Assembly (NCBI RefSeq): GCF_019665765.1
Contig: NZ_CP081150.1
Location: forward strand, 2,294,001 to 2,358,000
DNA from: Deefgea tanakiae
GTDB taxonomy: Bacteria > Pseudomonadota > Gammaproteobacteria > Burkholderiales > Chitinibacteraceae
Length of the DNA: 64,000 bases
Reading direction: 5' to 3'
Part shown: in pieces, positions 34,069 to 42,828 of the stretch
Layout of the letters: every line of letters starts with the position of its first letter
How positions within the stretch are numbered: the stretch's first letter is position 1
Program-made: the position numbers and the translations under genes
Notes under the pieces: generated by a model
Seen by the model: the letters and a program-made list of their open reading frames with translations, nothing else
What the model was told of the DNA's origin: nothing
Databases searched by the model: none

Positions 34069-35013
34069 TTATTCCTTAGACGGAAAACCGATTTTATCTT
34101 GCACCACATACAGAGGACGACGTTTGATCTCGTTGTAAATCCGGCCGATGTATTCACCTAAAATACCGATGCACATCAATTGCACGCCGCCAAGGAATAA
34201 AATCGCCACCATGATTTCCGCCCATCCAGCCACCCAATCAGGTGTGGTTAAGCGTACGAATAAGGTATTAATAATGCCGATCAGCGCAATGAAAGAAGAA
34301 AGTAAACCGATGGTGATCGACAGCTGCAATGGCTTGGTTGAGAAGGACAAAATGCCATCGGTGGCAAAACGTATCATTTTGCGCAGCGGATATTTGCTTT
34401 CACCGGCAAAACGCTCTGCACGGCGGTATGGGAGTGCAACTTGCTTAAAGCCAACCCAGCTCACCATTCCACGTACAAAACGATCCCGTTCAGGCATCGC
34501 CTTGAGCACATCGACCACTTTGCGATCCATTAAACGGAAGTCGCCGGTATCCAGCGGGATAGGTACGTCTGAAAGCTTGTTCAGCACACGATAGAAAGCG
34601 CGAGCAGTAACGAGTTTGAAGGCGGACTCTCCCGGACGGTCAACGCGAGTGCCATACACCACATGGTAACCCGAACGCCACAGCGCAATCATCTCACTCA
34701 CCACTTCGGGTGGATCTTGTAAATCAGCGTCGATCAACACCACAGCATCACCGCTAGCGGCATCAATCCCTGCAGTCACCGCCGTTTGATGACCAAAGTT
34801 ACGGGCAAATCCAACAATTCTAATCTCAGGATCCGCCGCTTGTGCTGCAATCAACAATTCACGGGTACGGTCTTTACTGCCGTCATCGACAAAGATGAAC
34901 TCACAGTCCATATCCAACACCGTTGCGCGAAAATCGCGCAATCGTTTCAGTGTTTCACTGATGACTTCTTCTTCGTTGTAACACGGGATAACCACTGACA
35001 GTCGCTGTTGCAT
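34069..35013 (-). CDS. Polyprenyl-phosphate glycosyltransferase (GT2, GtrB/DPM1-like)
   Basis: A 314-residue protein: cytoplasmic GT-A domain (LSVVIPCYNEEEVISETLKR, FVDDGSKDRT, catalytic-site IDADLQDPPE, DTGDFRLMDRKV) followed by two C-terminal transmembrane helices. This is the layout of enzymes that move hexose from a nucleotide sugar to undecaprenyl phosphate. The sugar cannot be told from sequence. A strong GGAGGGTG ribosome site precedes the start. It probably feeds both the GT-C-like protein downstream and the large fused glycosyltransferase encoded divergently. Confidence 0.93.
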   Translation of the reverse strand: MQQRLSVVIPCYNEEEVISETLKRLRDFRATVLDMDCEFIFVDDGSKDRTRELLIAAQAADPEIRIVGFARNFGHQTAVTAGIDAASGDAVVLIDADLQDPPEVVSEMIALWRSGYHVVYGTRVDRPGESAFKLVTARAFYRVLNKLSDVPIPLDTGDFRLMDRKVVDVLKAMPERDRFVRGMVSWVGFKQVALPYRRAERFAGESKYPLRKMIRFATDGILSFSTKPLQLSITIGLLSSFIALIGIINTLFVRLTTPDWVAGWAEIMVAILFLGGVQLMCIGILGEYIGRIYNEIKRRPLYVVQDKIGFPSKE

Positions 35014-35444
35014 ATTTCACCCTCCATCCACGCGCTCGTTTGGCGCCAAGCATTTTGCTTGATTATTTTTGTAGTGTTCCAATTTGCAGTTACACAATCG
35101 AACGGACTCAACCTTACATCATCAAGCTTCGCTTGGAAACCCCGTCTGATGGGCTATTTCACAATTCAAACTTGATTCCTCATTGCATCGCAATAGGAGT
35201 GAGGCAAATACACGACAAAGCCAATAAAATAAACACTTTAGCAATTCCTGATGTAGCTATCATGATATTGCACCGCACGATTAAGCCAAAGCCGCAGCCA
35301 GATTGAATTCGTAAGAATTGATAACGCAAGCAGAGCAGAGACTGGATGTGACATAGGCACGTGTTCCTCAGGAAGGAACTAGGCGTAAGGATTGAGAGCC
35401 GTTATAGTGCGCACTTCCCCAAGGTAAAGTTTGAGTGTTGCATC
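35014..35444. promoter_or_regulatory. Divergent control region of the glycosylation locus
   Basis: Four hundred and thirty bases between the divergent GT2 gene and the fused glycosyltransferase gene. Two similar small hairpins, CAAGCA-TTT-TGCTTG at 35047-35061 and CAAGC-TTC-GCTTG at 35124-35136, lie near the GT2 side. The middle third is AT-rich. No convincing open frame is seen; an upstream in-frame ATG at 35361 would add residues without signal-peptide character. Confidence 0.4.
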
Positions 35445-38400
35445 ATGTCTAAATTTTCTGTGCGAACGGTGTGGATTCAGTGTTGTTTTGCCATCTTATT
35501 TGGGCTGCTACTGCAGTTGTTTTCAGCCAATGTCTATGCCGAAACCCAAAATATAGTGCGCAACGCAAGTGCAGAAGATGCTAGCCCATCCGGTGGTGCG
35601 GCAGGCTGGACTTTTGATCACTGGACACAAGGCGATCCACCGAGCACCGCTACGCGGGATGAAACCGTCTTTCATAGCGGCAGCGCATCACTCAAAATCA
35701 ATCTTCAGCAAGGCGATGATGGCAAGCTCATGCAAGCGATTCAGGTCAAGCCTGATACATGGTATCGCTTGTCTAGCTGGGTGAAAACGCAAGGTATTCC
35801 AAGTGATAGCAAAGTCGGTGCGAATATCAGCGTGGTGGATGCCATGGAATTTGCTGGGGACATCAAAGGCGATAGCGATTGGCAAGAAATCGTCGCCTGG
35901 GGCAAAACGGGGCCAGAACAAACTGAGATTAAAGTTGCCGTCCGACTCGGCTTTTACGGCAGCCTAGCCACCGGCACAGTCTGGTTTGATGATATTTCTC
36001 TCAGCCAAAGCGAGCCACCTGCAGGCGCTAAAGTCATTAGCTTTACCCCCCCCGCAACCGCACCAGTGGCTGCAGCACCAAGTGGAAAAGCATCTGCCGC
36101 ACTAGTTTCAACACTCGCGGTCAGTGTAACGCTTGCATTTTTGCTCCTCGCTTGGTTTGTCATTAAACAGCGCAATACGCTCGAAAAACGCTATGGCACC
36201 ATCATTGATGGCATCACGCCACTGACGCAAACTTGGCAGGTATTCGCTTTAATTGCAGCCGTCGTACTACTCAAAGCATGGGGAGCAGGTACGGTACTGG
36301 GTTATACGCAAGACGTGGGTACGTTTAGCGCTTGGGCCATCGATATGTATAGCCGTGGTTTTGCTGGCTTTTATCAACCCGGCTATTTCGCTGATTACCC
36401 ACCGGGCTACATCACGGTGCTGTGGCTCGTTGGTGCCATCTCGAACTGGTTTGGCATTCAATACGGCACGCCAAGCTTTTTAGTCTTGCTCAAAATGCCA
36501 GCGATGTTAGCTGATATTGCGGGCGCTTTCTTTTTACTTAGCCTTGCCCGCCACAACACCACCGAGCGTGCCCTCGCTTTAGTGGCTGCGCTCCTGTGGT
36601 TATTTAACCCGCTGGCGATTGTGACTTCGGCCTTCTGGGGTCAAGTGGATAGTATTTTCACACTCATGCTCGCGGCATCGTTCTTGATGCTAGAGCGTCG
36701 CCGCGTTATTTTTGCGGCCAGTTTATATGCACTGGCCGTTCTGTTTAAGCCGCAAGCGCTGTTGGTAGGCCCAATTGCGCTGATTGCACTGCTGTCACTT
36801 CGCAACATCCCATTGCAACTCAAAGCGCTCGGTGCGGCGATTGCAACGTTTGTTATCTTGTCACTGCCGTTTACGATTTCTCGTGAACCAACATGGATTT
36901 TTAGCCTGTATGGCGGCACATTGGCCAGCTATAACTACCTTACTTTAAACGCATTTAATCTATACGCCCTGCTCGGCCAAAACTGGGTCGCAAACGAAAC
37001 CTTATTCTTGGGCTTGCAAGTCAGCACTTGGGCTTGGTTCTTGACATTATCGTCTTTGGGCGCAGTGGTATACGGCATCATCGCCGCGAATCAACGTGAA
37101 AATAATACAGGTCGTTATCTATTTGGCGCCTTTGCCATTTTTGTGTTGTTCTTCGTGCTCGGGCCAAAAATGCACGAGCGCTATTTATTCCCAGCGGCGT
37201 TTATCGGCTTCACCGCCTTCCTCGTCATCGGCGACAAACGCGTACTGTGGCTGGCAATTGCAGCGAGCTTAACGACCTATATCAACACCCTCATCACGCT
37301 CGATATGATGATGCGTTTGCAAAGCTCATTGGTCGAAAACAGCAATGTGTTCTTGTGGCTCGGTTCGCTGGTAAATGTAATTTTGCTGATCCAAACCTTC
37401 CGTGTGGGCTACGATATTTTCTTGCGTGGCAATATCCAGCGGCTGCCCGAAGCCGCCGTATCCACACCACTGACTACAGCTCCGGCCAACACCATCCCAA
37501 GCGATCCACCGCTGGCCAAAGTGAGCAAAAACGCATGGCTAGGCTTGGCGACCATTTGCATACTTTACTCAATCGCCGCATTTACATATCTCGGCAATTT
37601 TGCCTCGCCACAAAAATTCTGGAATCCACCCGCAGCAGGTGATTGGGCAGTATTTGACCTAGGCTCAATTCAGACAGTGTCTACAGTGCAATACCACCAT
37701 GGTTTAGGCACTGGCGAGTATGCGATTGCATGGTCCAATGACGGGCAAAACTGGGCCAACGGCAAGGGCATTATTGTCGACAATCGTTTTGCTGAATTTC
37801 GCTGGCGCAAAGTCGATGCCAATGTACCGGCACGCTTTTTCAAAGTGGGTTTAAGCACCGGCTCATTGCAAATGAATGAGCTCGCCCTCTTGGATGGCCA
37901 AGGCCAAGTGCTGCCGATTAAACAAATTAACGGACCTGATGAAGCAGCCGCTTTATTTGATGAGCAAGGAAAGTTTGACTCGCCTTCGACTGCGTTCAAC
38001 GGCATGTATTTTGATGAGGTCTATCACGCACACAGTGCATGGGAAATTTTGCAAGGTATCGACGCGACCGAAAACACGCATCCACCGCTGGGCAAAATCA
38101 TCATCGCGATTGGCATCGCCCTGTTTGGCATGAACCCGTTTGGCTTCCGCTTTATGGGCGTAACGTTCGGCATCATGATGCTGCCGGTGTTTTTCTATCT
38201 ATCGCGTCGCCTGTTTCGCTCGGACAATTTTGCACTATTAGCTACGGCCTTTCTTGCTGTCGATTTCATGCATTTCACGCAAACGCGAATTGCCACGATT
38301 GATACCTACGGCGTGTTCTTTATTCTGGTCAGCTCGTACTGGATGCTGCGCTTTATGCAAAGTGAACCCGTACAAAATGGCTGGAAAACCGATATGAAAT

Positions 38401-39275
38401 CGCTATTCCTGTGCGGTGCAATGTTTGGTCTTGGCGCAGCCAGTAAATGGATCGTGCTCTACCACGGCTTAGGTTTAGCAATCCTGTATTGCTGGAATCT
38501 CTGGCGACAAGCAGGCGTCGCCAAAGCGCAAGGCCCGCTGATGCCAGATCAACGTGGTTACGCGCAATGGGTCACGCAAACCGTGTTGGTCTCGATTGTC
38601 GCCTTCATTGTAGTGCCGGTACTCATCTACACCGCCGCCTACATTCCATTGATGCAAGCGACTGGTCAAGGCATTTCGGGCATGCTCGCCAACCAATCGA
38701 GTATGCTGGCTTACCACAGCGAACTCAAAGCCACCCACCCATTTAGCTCGTTCTGGTATGAATGGCCAACGATGGTCAAACCAATGTGGTATTACGGCGG
38801 TAGCGAATGGACTGGGCCGCTGAAAGTATCGACAATTAGCGCGTTTGGTAATCCGATTACTTGGTATTTGGGCACTCTCGCATTTATCTTCGCGCTGGCT
38901 TGGCGTGCCGTGTTGGCGGGGTCAAAAGCAACGGTTGAACGCTTTAATGTCAGCGACAGCCAAAAACTGGCGCTGGGTTTTATCCTTATCGCTGGCTTAG
39001 CGCAATTCCTACCTTGGGCAGTCATCCCCCGCAAATTGGTCTTCATCTACCATTTCTTCGCGTCAGTGCCGTTCATTATTTTAGCGCTGGTGTGGTGGTT
39101 GCAACGCTTGCAAATCTACAATCCAAATCGCAAATGGGCGCAATACTTGCCTTGGAGTATGTTTGCTGCCGCGCTCATACTCTTTATCGCCTACTTCCCA
39201 GCCATAAGCGGCCTACCCGTACCACGCGGGTGGCTAGAATTTATGAGCAAAGGGCCGATTACCCTATACTACTGA
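35445..39275 (+). CDS. Fused double GT-C glycosyltransferase with lectin-like and discoidin-like domains
   Basis: A 1276-residue membrane protein. In order: signal peptide (to about residue 31); lectin-like sandwich 36-188 (NIVRNASAED, GTVWFDDISLSQ); Pro/Ala linker and helix 220-240; a first GT-C core about 246-666 resembling Gpi18-like mannosyltransferases (YTQDVGTFSAWA, FADYPPGYITVLW, PKMHERYLFPAAF); an F5/8-type-C (discoidin-like) domain about 715-830 (AVFDLGSIQTVSTVQYHHG, SNDGQNW); and a second GT-C core 848-1276 of the protein O-mannosyltransferase type with D857-E858 in MYFDEVYHAHSAW and ENTHPPLGKIII. Each GT-C core alone would be a normal enzyme using polyprenyl-phosphate sugars. The neighbouring GT2 and GtrA genes could supply them. 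Acceptors are unknown. The ATG at 35445 has only a weak ribosome site. Confidence 0.85.
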   Translation: MSKFSVRTVWIQCCFAILFGLLLQLFSANVYAETQNIVRNASAEDASPSGGAAGWTFDHWTQGDPPSTATRDETVFHSGSASLKINLQQGDDGKLMQAIQVKPDTWYRLSSWVKTQGIPSDSKVGANISVVDAMEFAGDIKGDSDWQEIVAWGKTGPEQTEIKVAVRLGFYGSLATGTVWFDDISLSQSEPPAGAKVISFTPPATAPVAAAPSGKASAALVSTLAVSVTLAFLLLAWFVIKQRNTLEKRYGTIIDGITPLTQTWQVFALIAAVVLLKAWGAGTVLGYTQDVGTFSAWAIDMYSRGFAGFYQPGYFADYPPGYITVLWLVGAISNWFGIQYGTPSFLVLLKMPAMLADIAGAFFLLSLARHNTTERALALVAALLWLFNPLAIVTSAFWGQVDSIFTLMLAASFLMLERRRVIFAASLYALAVLFKPQALLVGPIALIALLSLRNIPLQLKALGAAIATFVILSLPFTISREPTWIFSLYGGTLASYNYLTLNAFNLYALLGQNWVANETLFLGLQVSTWAWFLTLSSLGAVVYGIIAANQRENNTGRYLFGAFAIFVLFFVLGPKMHERYLFPAAFIGFTAFLVIGDKRVLWLAIAASLTTYINTLITLDMMMRLQSSLVENSNVFLWLGSLVNVILLIQTFRVGYDIFLRGNIQRLPEAAVSTPLTTAPANTIPSDPPLAKVSKNAWLGLATICILYSIAAFTYLGNFASPQKFWNPPAAGDWAVFDLGSIQTVSTVQYHHGLGTGEYAIAWSNDGQNWANGKGIIVDNRFAEFRWRKVDANVPARFFKVGLSTGSLQMNELALLDGQGQVLPIKQINGPDEAAALFDEQGKFDSPSTAFNGMYFDEVYHAHSAWEILQGIDATENTHPPLGKIIIAIGIALFGMNPFGFRFMGVTFGIMMLPVFFYLSRRLFRSDNFALLATAFLAVDFMHFTQTRIATIDTYGVFFILVSSYWMLRFMQSEPVQNGWKTDMKSLFLCGAMFGLGAASKWIVLYHGLGLAILYCWNLWRQAGVAKAQGPLMPDQRGYAQWVTQTVLVSIVAFIVVPVLIYTAAYIPLMQATGQGISGMLANQSSMLAYHSELKATHPFSSFWYEWPTMVKPMWYYGGSEWTGPLKVSTISAFGNPITWYLGTLAFIFALAWRAVLAGSKATVERFNVSDSQKLALGFILIAGLAQFLPWAVIPRKLVFIYHFFASVPFIILALVWWLQRLQIYNPNRKWAQYLPWSMFAAALILFIAYFPAISGLPVPRGWLEFMSKGPITLYY

Positions 39276-39289
39276 TCATCCTATCACCC

Positions 39290-39321
39290 AATAAAAAACG
39301 ACCTTCGGGTCGTTTTTTATT
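39290..39321 (+). terminator. Intrinsic terminator of the fused glycosyltransferase gene
   Basis: AATAAAAAACGACC, a TTCG tetraloop and GGTCGTTTTTTATT: 14-bp stem with six T in its 3' arm. Confidence 0.93.
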
Positions 39322-39346
39322 GCTACATCTCAACCTATACCCAATG

Positions 39347-39393
39347 GGTATTACCATCAAAGCATTTATAAATAATGCGTACAAAGCAATACC
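39347..39393. repeat. Dispersed 47-bp palindrome, copy C
   Basis: GGTAT at 39347 and ATACC ending at 39393. Inner arms GCATT and AATGC flank TATAAAT. Its left edge lies in a further palindrome, ATACCCA-A-TGGGTAT (39337-39351). It follows a true terminator, unlike most other copies. Confidence 0.75.
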
Positions 39394-39483
39394 AACCCCA
39401 CCAACTATCACATTAATTAATCCACAAGATCAAGCGGCCAAAAATCGCTTGCCCTATCGTACACAATACGGTGAAATCCGAGC

Positions 39484-39762
39484 ATGACTTTCCAATGCCG
39501 CCCACAATGCGCAGCCTGCTGCACCGCTCCGTCCATCTCCAGCCCTATTCCCGGCATGCCCAATGGCAAACCGGCAGGCGTTTTGTGTATTCAGCTCGAT
39601 GAACAGCTTGGCTGTAAAATATTTGGCCAGCCAGAGCGGCCAGCCGTTTGTGCTGGGCTGCAACCCTCGTTTGAAATGTGCGGCAATTCTAAAACTGAAG
39701 CGATGTTTTTTTTGACGCAACTTGAGGTCGCCACCGCGCCTCAGGCAAACAACAGCCAATAA
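39484..39762 (+). CDS. YkgJ-family cysteine-cluster protein
   Basis: A 92-residue protein with the Cys-rich pattern [15 protein letters not shown] near the start, then [24 protein letters not shown], typical of the YkgJ/UPF0153 family, whose members probably bind Zn or an Fe-S centre. Function is unknown. It is short but complete relative to the family. It is convergent with the M16 peptidase gene. Confidence 0.88.
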   Translation: MTFQCRPQCAACCTAPSISSPIPGMPNGKPAGVLCIQLDEQLGCKIFGQPERPAVCAGLQPSFEMCGNSKTEAMFFLTQLEVATAPQANNSQ

Positions 39763-39763
39763 A

Positions 39764-39796
39764 AAAGCCACCGCAGTTTTTAGCTGCAGTGGCTTT
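39764..39796. terminator. Bidirectional hairpin terminator (YkgJ-like / M16 gene)
   Basis: AAAGCCACCGCAG and CTGCAGTGGCTTT pair over 13 positions with one mismatch; A-rich flank on the left gives a T run for the minus-strand gene. Confidence 0.82.
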
Positions 39797-39813
39797 ATCA
39801 TGATCACTGCGAA

Positions 39814-42624
39814 TTACTTGCTCGCCGCAGTCACCGTTTGATCCAACACTGTTAAATCCGGCAAGGTTTTGCAAGCATCCGCCGCGACGATCCATTTTTC
39901 TGGCACAAACCAACTCTTAGCAGCAGCATCAACATTGGCACGGCTGAGAATTTGCTCGGGTTTCGGATTCAACCAGCTCAGGTCCTTGTTATAAACCCAA
40001 TGAAACATTTGCGAATACGCGTACCAGTAAGGGTATTTCGGGCCGTTATCCAAGCCTTTTTGCATAAACTCATGCATCGCTTTGAGCTCGGCATCGCTCA
40101 CTGAATTTTGACTCAGTTTTCTTAATTCCTGTGCGGCAAGCACTAAAGCCTGACCACATTTCTCACGCGATACACTATATAAAAGACTCAATGTTGGCCC
40201 ATAGTAAGGCGACATTTCGCCCCAAGTATGCACCTCATAAGTATCCCCAGCTTGCTCGCGTAATATCGTCAACAAGCGTTGTTTAATCACATCGTTCAAT
40301 CCTTCTTGCAAGAAGGCATTCTGGGTATTAGCCCCAACGCCATCCAGCGCAACGCTCCAGAGCGAATACATGTCATTATTATGAGTAAATATATTGAGAG
40401 ACTCCTGCAAGCGCTCACTCAGCACCGTGTTCGACAACGATTGTATCTTCGGCTCGATTTTAATCGGTGACAATGTCACCGCCGCTGGCTTAGCTGGCGG
40501 GATGCTGGCGATATAACGCTCGACCAGATCTTTGGCTTGCGCCATATCCGCAACACCCGTTAACACCATTCGCAACTGAGCTGGATTGCCATACAATTGC
40601 TTGCGTAACTGATCGAGCTTTTCGGTACTCATCTCGTAGTCATTCAAAATAAACCAAGGCCGATAAGGCCACGCATCACCATACAGTTTTAAGTTCATAT
40701 CAGGGCCATTCTTCATATAGCTTTGATACGCTTGCAACGCCGCTTTTTCATTCGCAGCATGATCACTGCGTGGGTGAGCCATCGAAAGATAAAGTAGCTG
40801 CATCATCGGCTGCAGAGAACGTTCCGCAGCGACACCACCAAAACCATGTTGTGCAGTCTCAAAGATCGGTTTTAACTCCAATACTTCATTGCGCAACGCT
40901 TGACTGAGCTCGGCAGAATTCAAATTTCCAACACCCGCCAAGTTCATATAGTTTGGCAACACTTTAGAGGCCGATTGCAACTCTTTTGGCAAAGCCAACG
41001 CGCCGCCCGCAAAACGAACATTCACACCGATTTGCTCATTAGCTTGACGCTGCTGGCGAATCAATACTTGCGCGCCATTACTCAAGGTCCAAACCGTTGC
41101 GCCATTTTCTGTTTTCGTTTTGACGACCTTCCCGCGTTTCGGCTCTTTGGCTAACAACGGTTTTTCAACGCGGGTAACTAGCGCTTGTAATGTTTCGGCA
41201 TCGACCGACGCGATCATTGCAGCCAATTTTTCATCATTCCAAGTATCGCCGTCATTTCTGCTATTTGATTCTTTAGGTCGCAAAATCATCGCAATTTGAT
41301 CGGGGGTCCTGACGATGTTTTGCCATGCAGCATTCACCGCCTGCGGCGTAATCTTTGCAGGGTCAAAAATGACGCTATGGTCTGCATCATAAAAAGACGG
41401 TATCCCGAATTTAGCAGAACGTATCAGCGAATCAGCCCAAGTTTGATTCGACACAGGCATATTTTCCAGCGACAAAGTAAAGCTAGTGATGGCATCGGCC
41501 ACCTCCGCATCACTAAAGCCCGTTTCGCGCGCACGGCGCACCTCGCGATACAACTGGGTTAATCCATCACCCAGCTTTTCATTTTTTACGATGGTATATA
41601 AAGAAAAATTGCGCTCACGACCTACGATACCACTTTCATCAAACCATTCTGCCGAAGAAAAATGCTGATTGTCTTGCATCGCCAATTTCTGCAAACGTTG
41701 CTGCATCGCTTGCATCGCAAGACCTTGCAATTGCACTTGTACTACATCGGTAACGGGTTGCTGAATAAAATTCCACGTTACGCCAAACTCAGTGTGTGGC
41801 CACGGAGGAGGGTTGCCGCGATAGGTGCGCACTTTTGGCGTCAGTGGCAAAACTGGATATTGGCTGTCCTGATCACCTATTGCTGCTTTAGCAAATAAAG
41901 ACTTAATCTTTTGCTCGATGCTATTTGGTACATCGCCAGCAATCACCAAGGTCATTTTTTGTGGCTGATACAGCCTGCGATACAGAGCTTCGACGCGTTC
42001 CTGAGACTGCTCACGAACATTGTCTGCAGTTCCTCCCTGCTGGTTATCTAAGTGTGGCGCATTCGGAGTTAAAACTGAGTAAAAATGCCCCAAGCTCTGC
42101 AGTGTTTCTTTTTTTAAGCGGATTTCATCAAGCACTACACCGCGCTCGATTTTGAGCTCTTCAGCATCAAATACAATGTCGCCATTGGCCCAATCAGCCA
42201 TTAGTTGCAATCCGCGATCTAAGGTATCTGGCTTCACTTTGAAAAAGTACATGGTATTTTCTATGCCTGTGAAGGCATTGCTGTCATTTCCCCAGCGCAT
42301 ACCGCTGCTATTGAAAAAAGCCTTCACTTCATCCTTGCCAAAGTTCTTGGTCTGACGAAACGCCATATGCTCAATCAAATGCGCGATGCCGCGCTCATCA
42401 TCGGCTTCGCTGAGCGAGCCACTATTGACCAGTAAACGCAATTCCACTTCGCTGGGCTCACCGGCTTGGGGCGTCATCGGCTTGATCAAATAGCGCAAAC
42501 CATTGGGCAATTGCCCTTGGATCACACGGGGATGTAGATGCGGAATGGGTGCTAGTTTTTCGGGCGAAGCAAAAACAGCGACCGAGAAAAACAATGACAA
42601 ACACAAGATAATTGTTTTTTTCAT
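39814..42624 (-). CDS. Secreted M16 (pitrilysin-family) zinc metallopeptidase, PqqL-like
   Basis: A 936-residue protein with a signal peptide (MKKTIILCLSLFFSVAVFA) and a tandem of M16 domains in one chain. The inverted zinc motif is GIAHLIEHMAF, with the downstream glutamate expected in the ELKIERGVVLDEI segment. The C-terminal half is a non-catalytic M16 pair. The length matches E. coli PqqL, a periplasmic protease. The start at 42624 is chosen because it opens directly with the signal peptide; an upstream ATG at 42678 adds an unrelated leader. Confidence 0.92.
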   Translation of the reverse strand: MKKTIILCLSLFFSVAVFASPEKLAPIPHLHPRVIQGQLPNGLRYLIKPMTPQAGEPSEVELRLLVNSGSLSEADDERGIAHLIEHMAFRQTKNFGKDEVKAFFNSSGMRWGNDSNAFTGIENTMYFFKVKPDTLDRGLQLMADWANGDIVFDAEELKIERGVVLDEIRLKKETLQSLGHFYSVLTPNAPHLDNQQGGTADNVREQSQERVEALYRRLYQPQKMTLVIAGDVPNSIEQKIKSLFAKAAIGDQDSQYPVLPLTPKVRTYRGNPPPWPHTEFGVTWNFIQQPVTDVVQVQLQGLAMQAMQQRLQKLAMQDNQHFSSAEWFDESGIVGRERNFSLYTIVKNEKLGDGLTQLYREVRRARETGFSDAEVADAITSFTLSLENMPVSNQTWADSLIRSAKFGIPSFYDADHSVIFDPAKITPQAVNAAWQNIVRTPDQIAMILRPKESNSRNDGDTWNDEKLAAMIASVDAETLQALVTRVEKPLLAKEPKRGKVVKTKTENGATVWTLSNGAQVLIRQQRQANEQIGVNVRFAGGALALPKELQSASKVLPNYMNLAGVGNLNSAELSQALRNEVLELKPIFETAQHGFGGVAAERSLQPMMQLLYLSMAHPRSDHAANEKAALQAYQSYMKNGPDMNLKLYGDAWPYRPWFILNDYEMSTEKLDQLRKQLYGNPAQLRMVLTGVADMAQAKDLVERYIASIPPAKPAAVTLSPIKIEPKIQSLSNTVLSERLQESLNIFTHNNDMYSLWSVALDGVGANTQNAFLQEGLNDVIKQRLLTILREQAGDTYEVHTWGEMSPYYGPTLSLLYSVSREKCGQALVLAAQELRKLSQNSVSDAELKAMHEFMQKGLDNGPKYPYWYAYSQMFHWVYNKDLSWLNPKPEQILSRANVDAAAKSWFVPEKWIVAADACKTLPDLTVLDQTVTAASK

Positions 42625-42828
42625 GACAGGCTCAAGACATATTGACGTTGGCATTATGCCTGAAATAAAAATTAACAAAGTTGATGGAGCTTCAACTTTT
42701 ATCTGAAGATCGAGATCAAAATTTCGGCAAACAACTGATTAATCTAAATTTTTTATCCTTATTACAGCAGCTCGATCTGCACTATTTCACTGCGTATGCC
42801 GTAAACCTAAGCTGATCCTCATCGGGAA

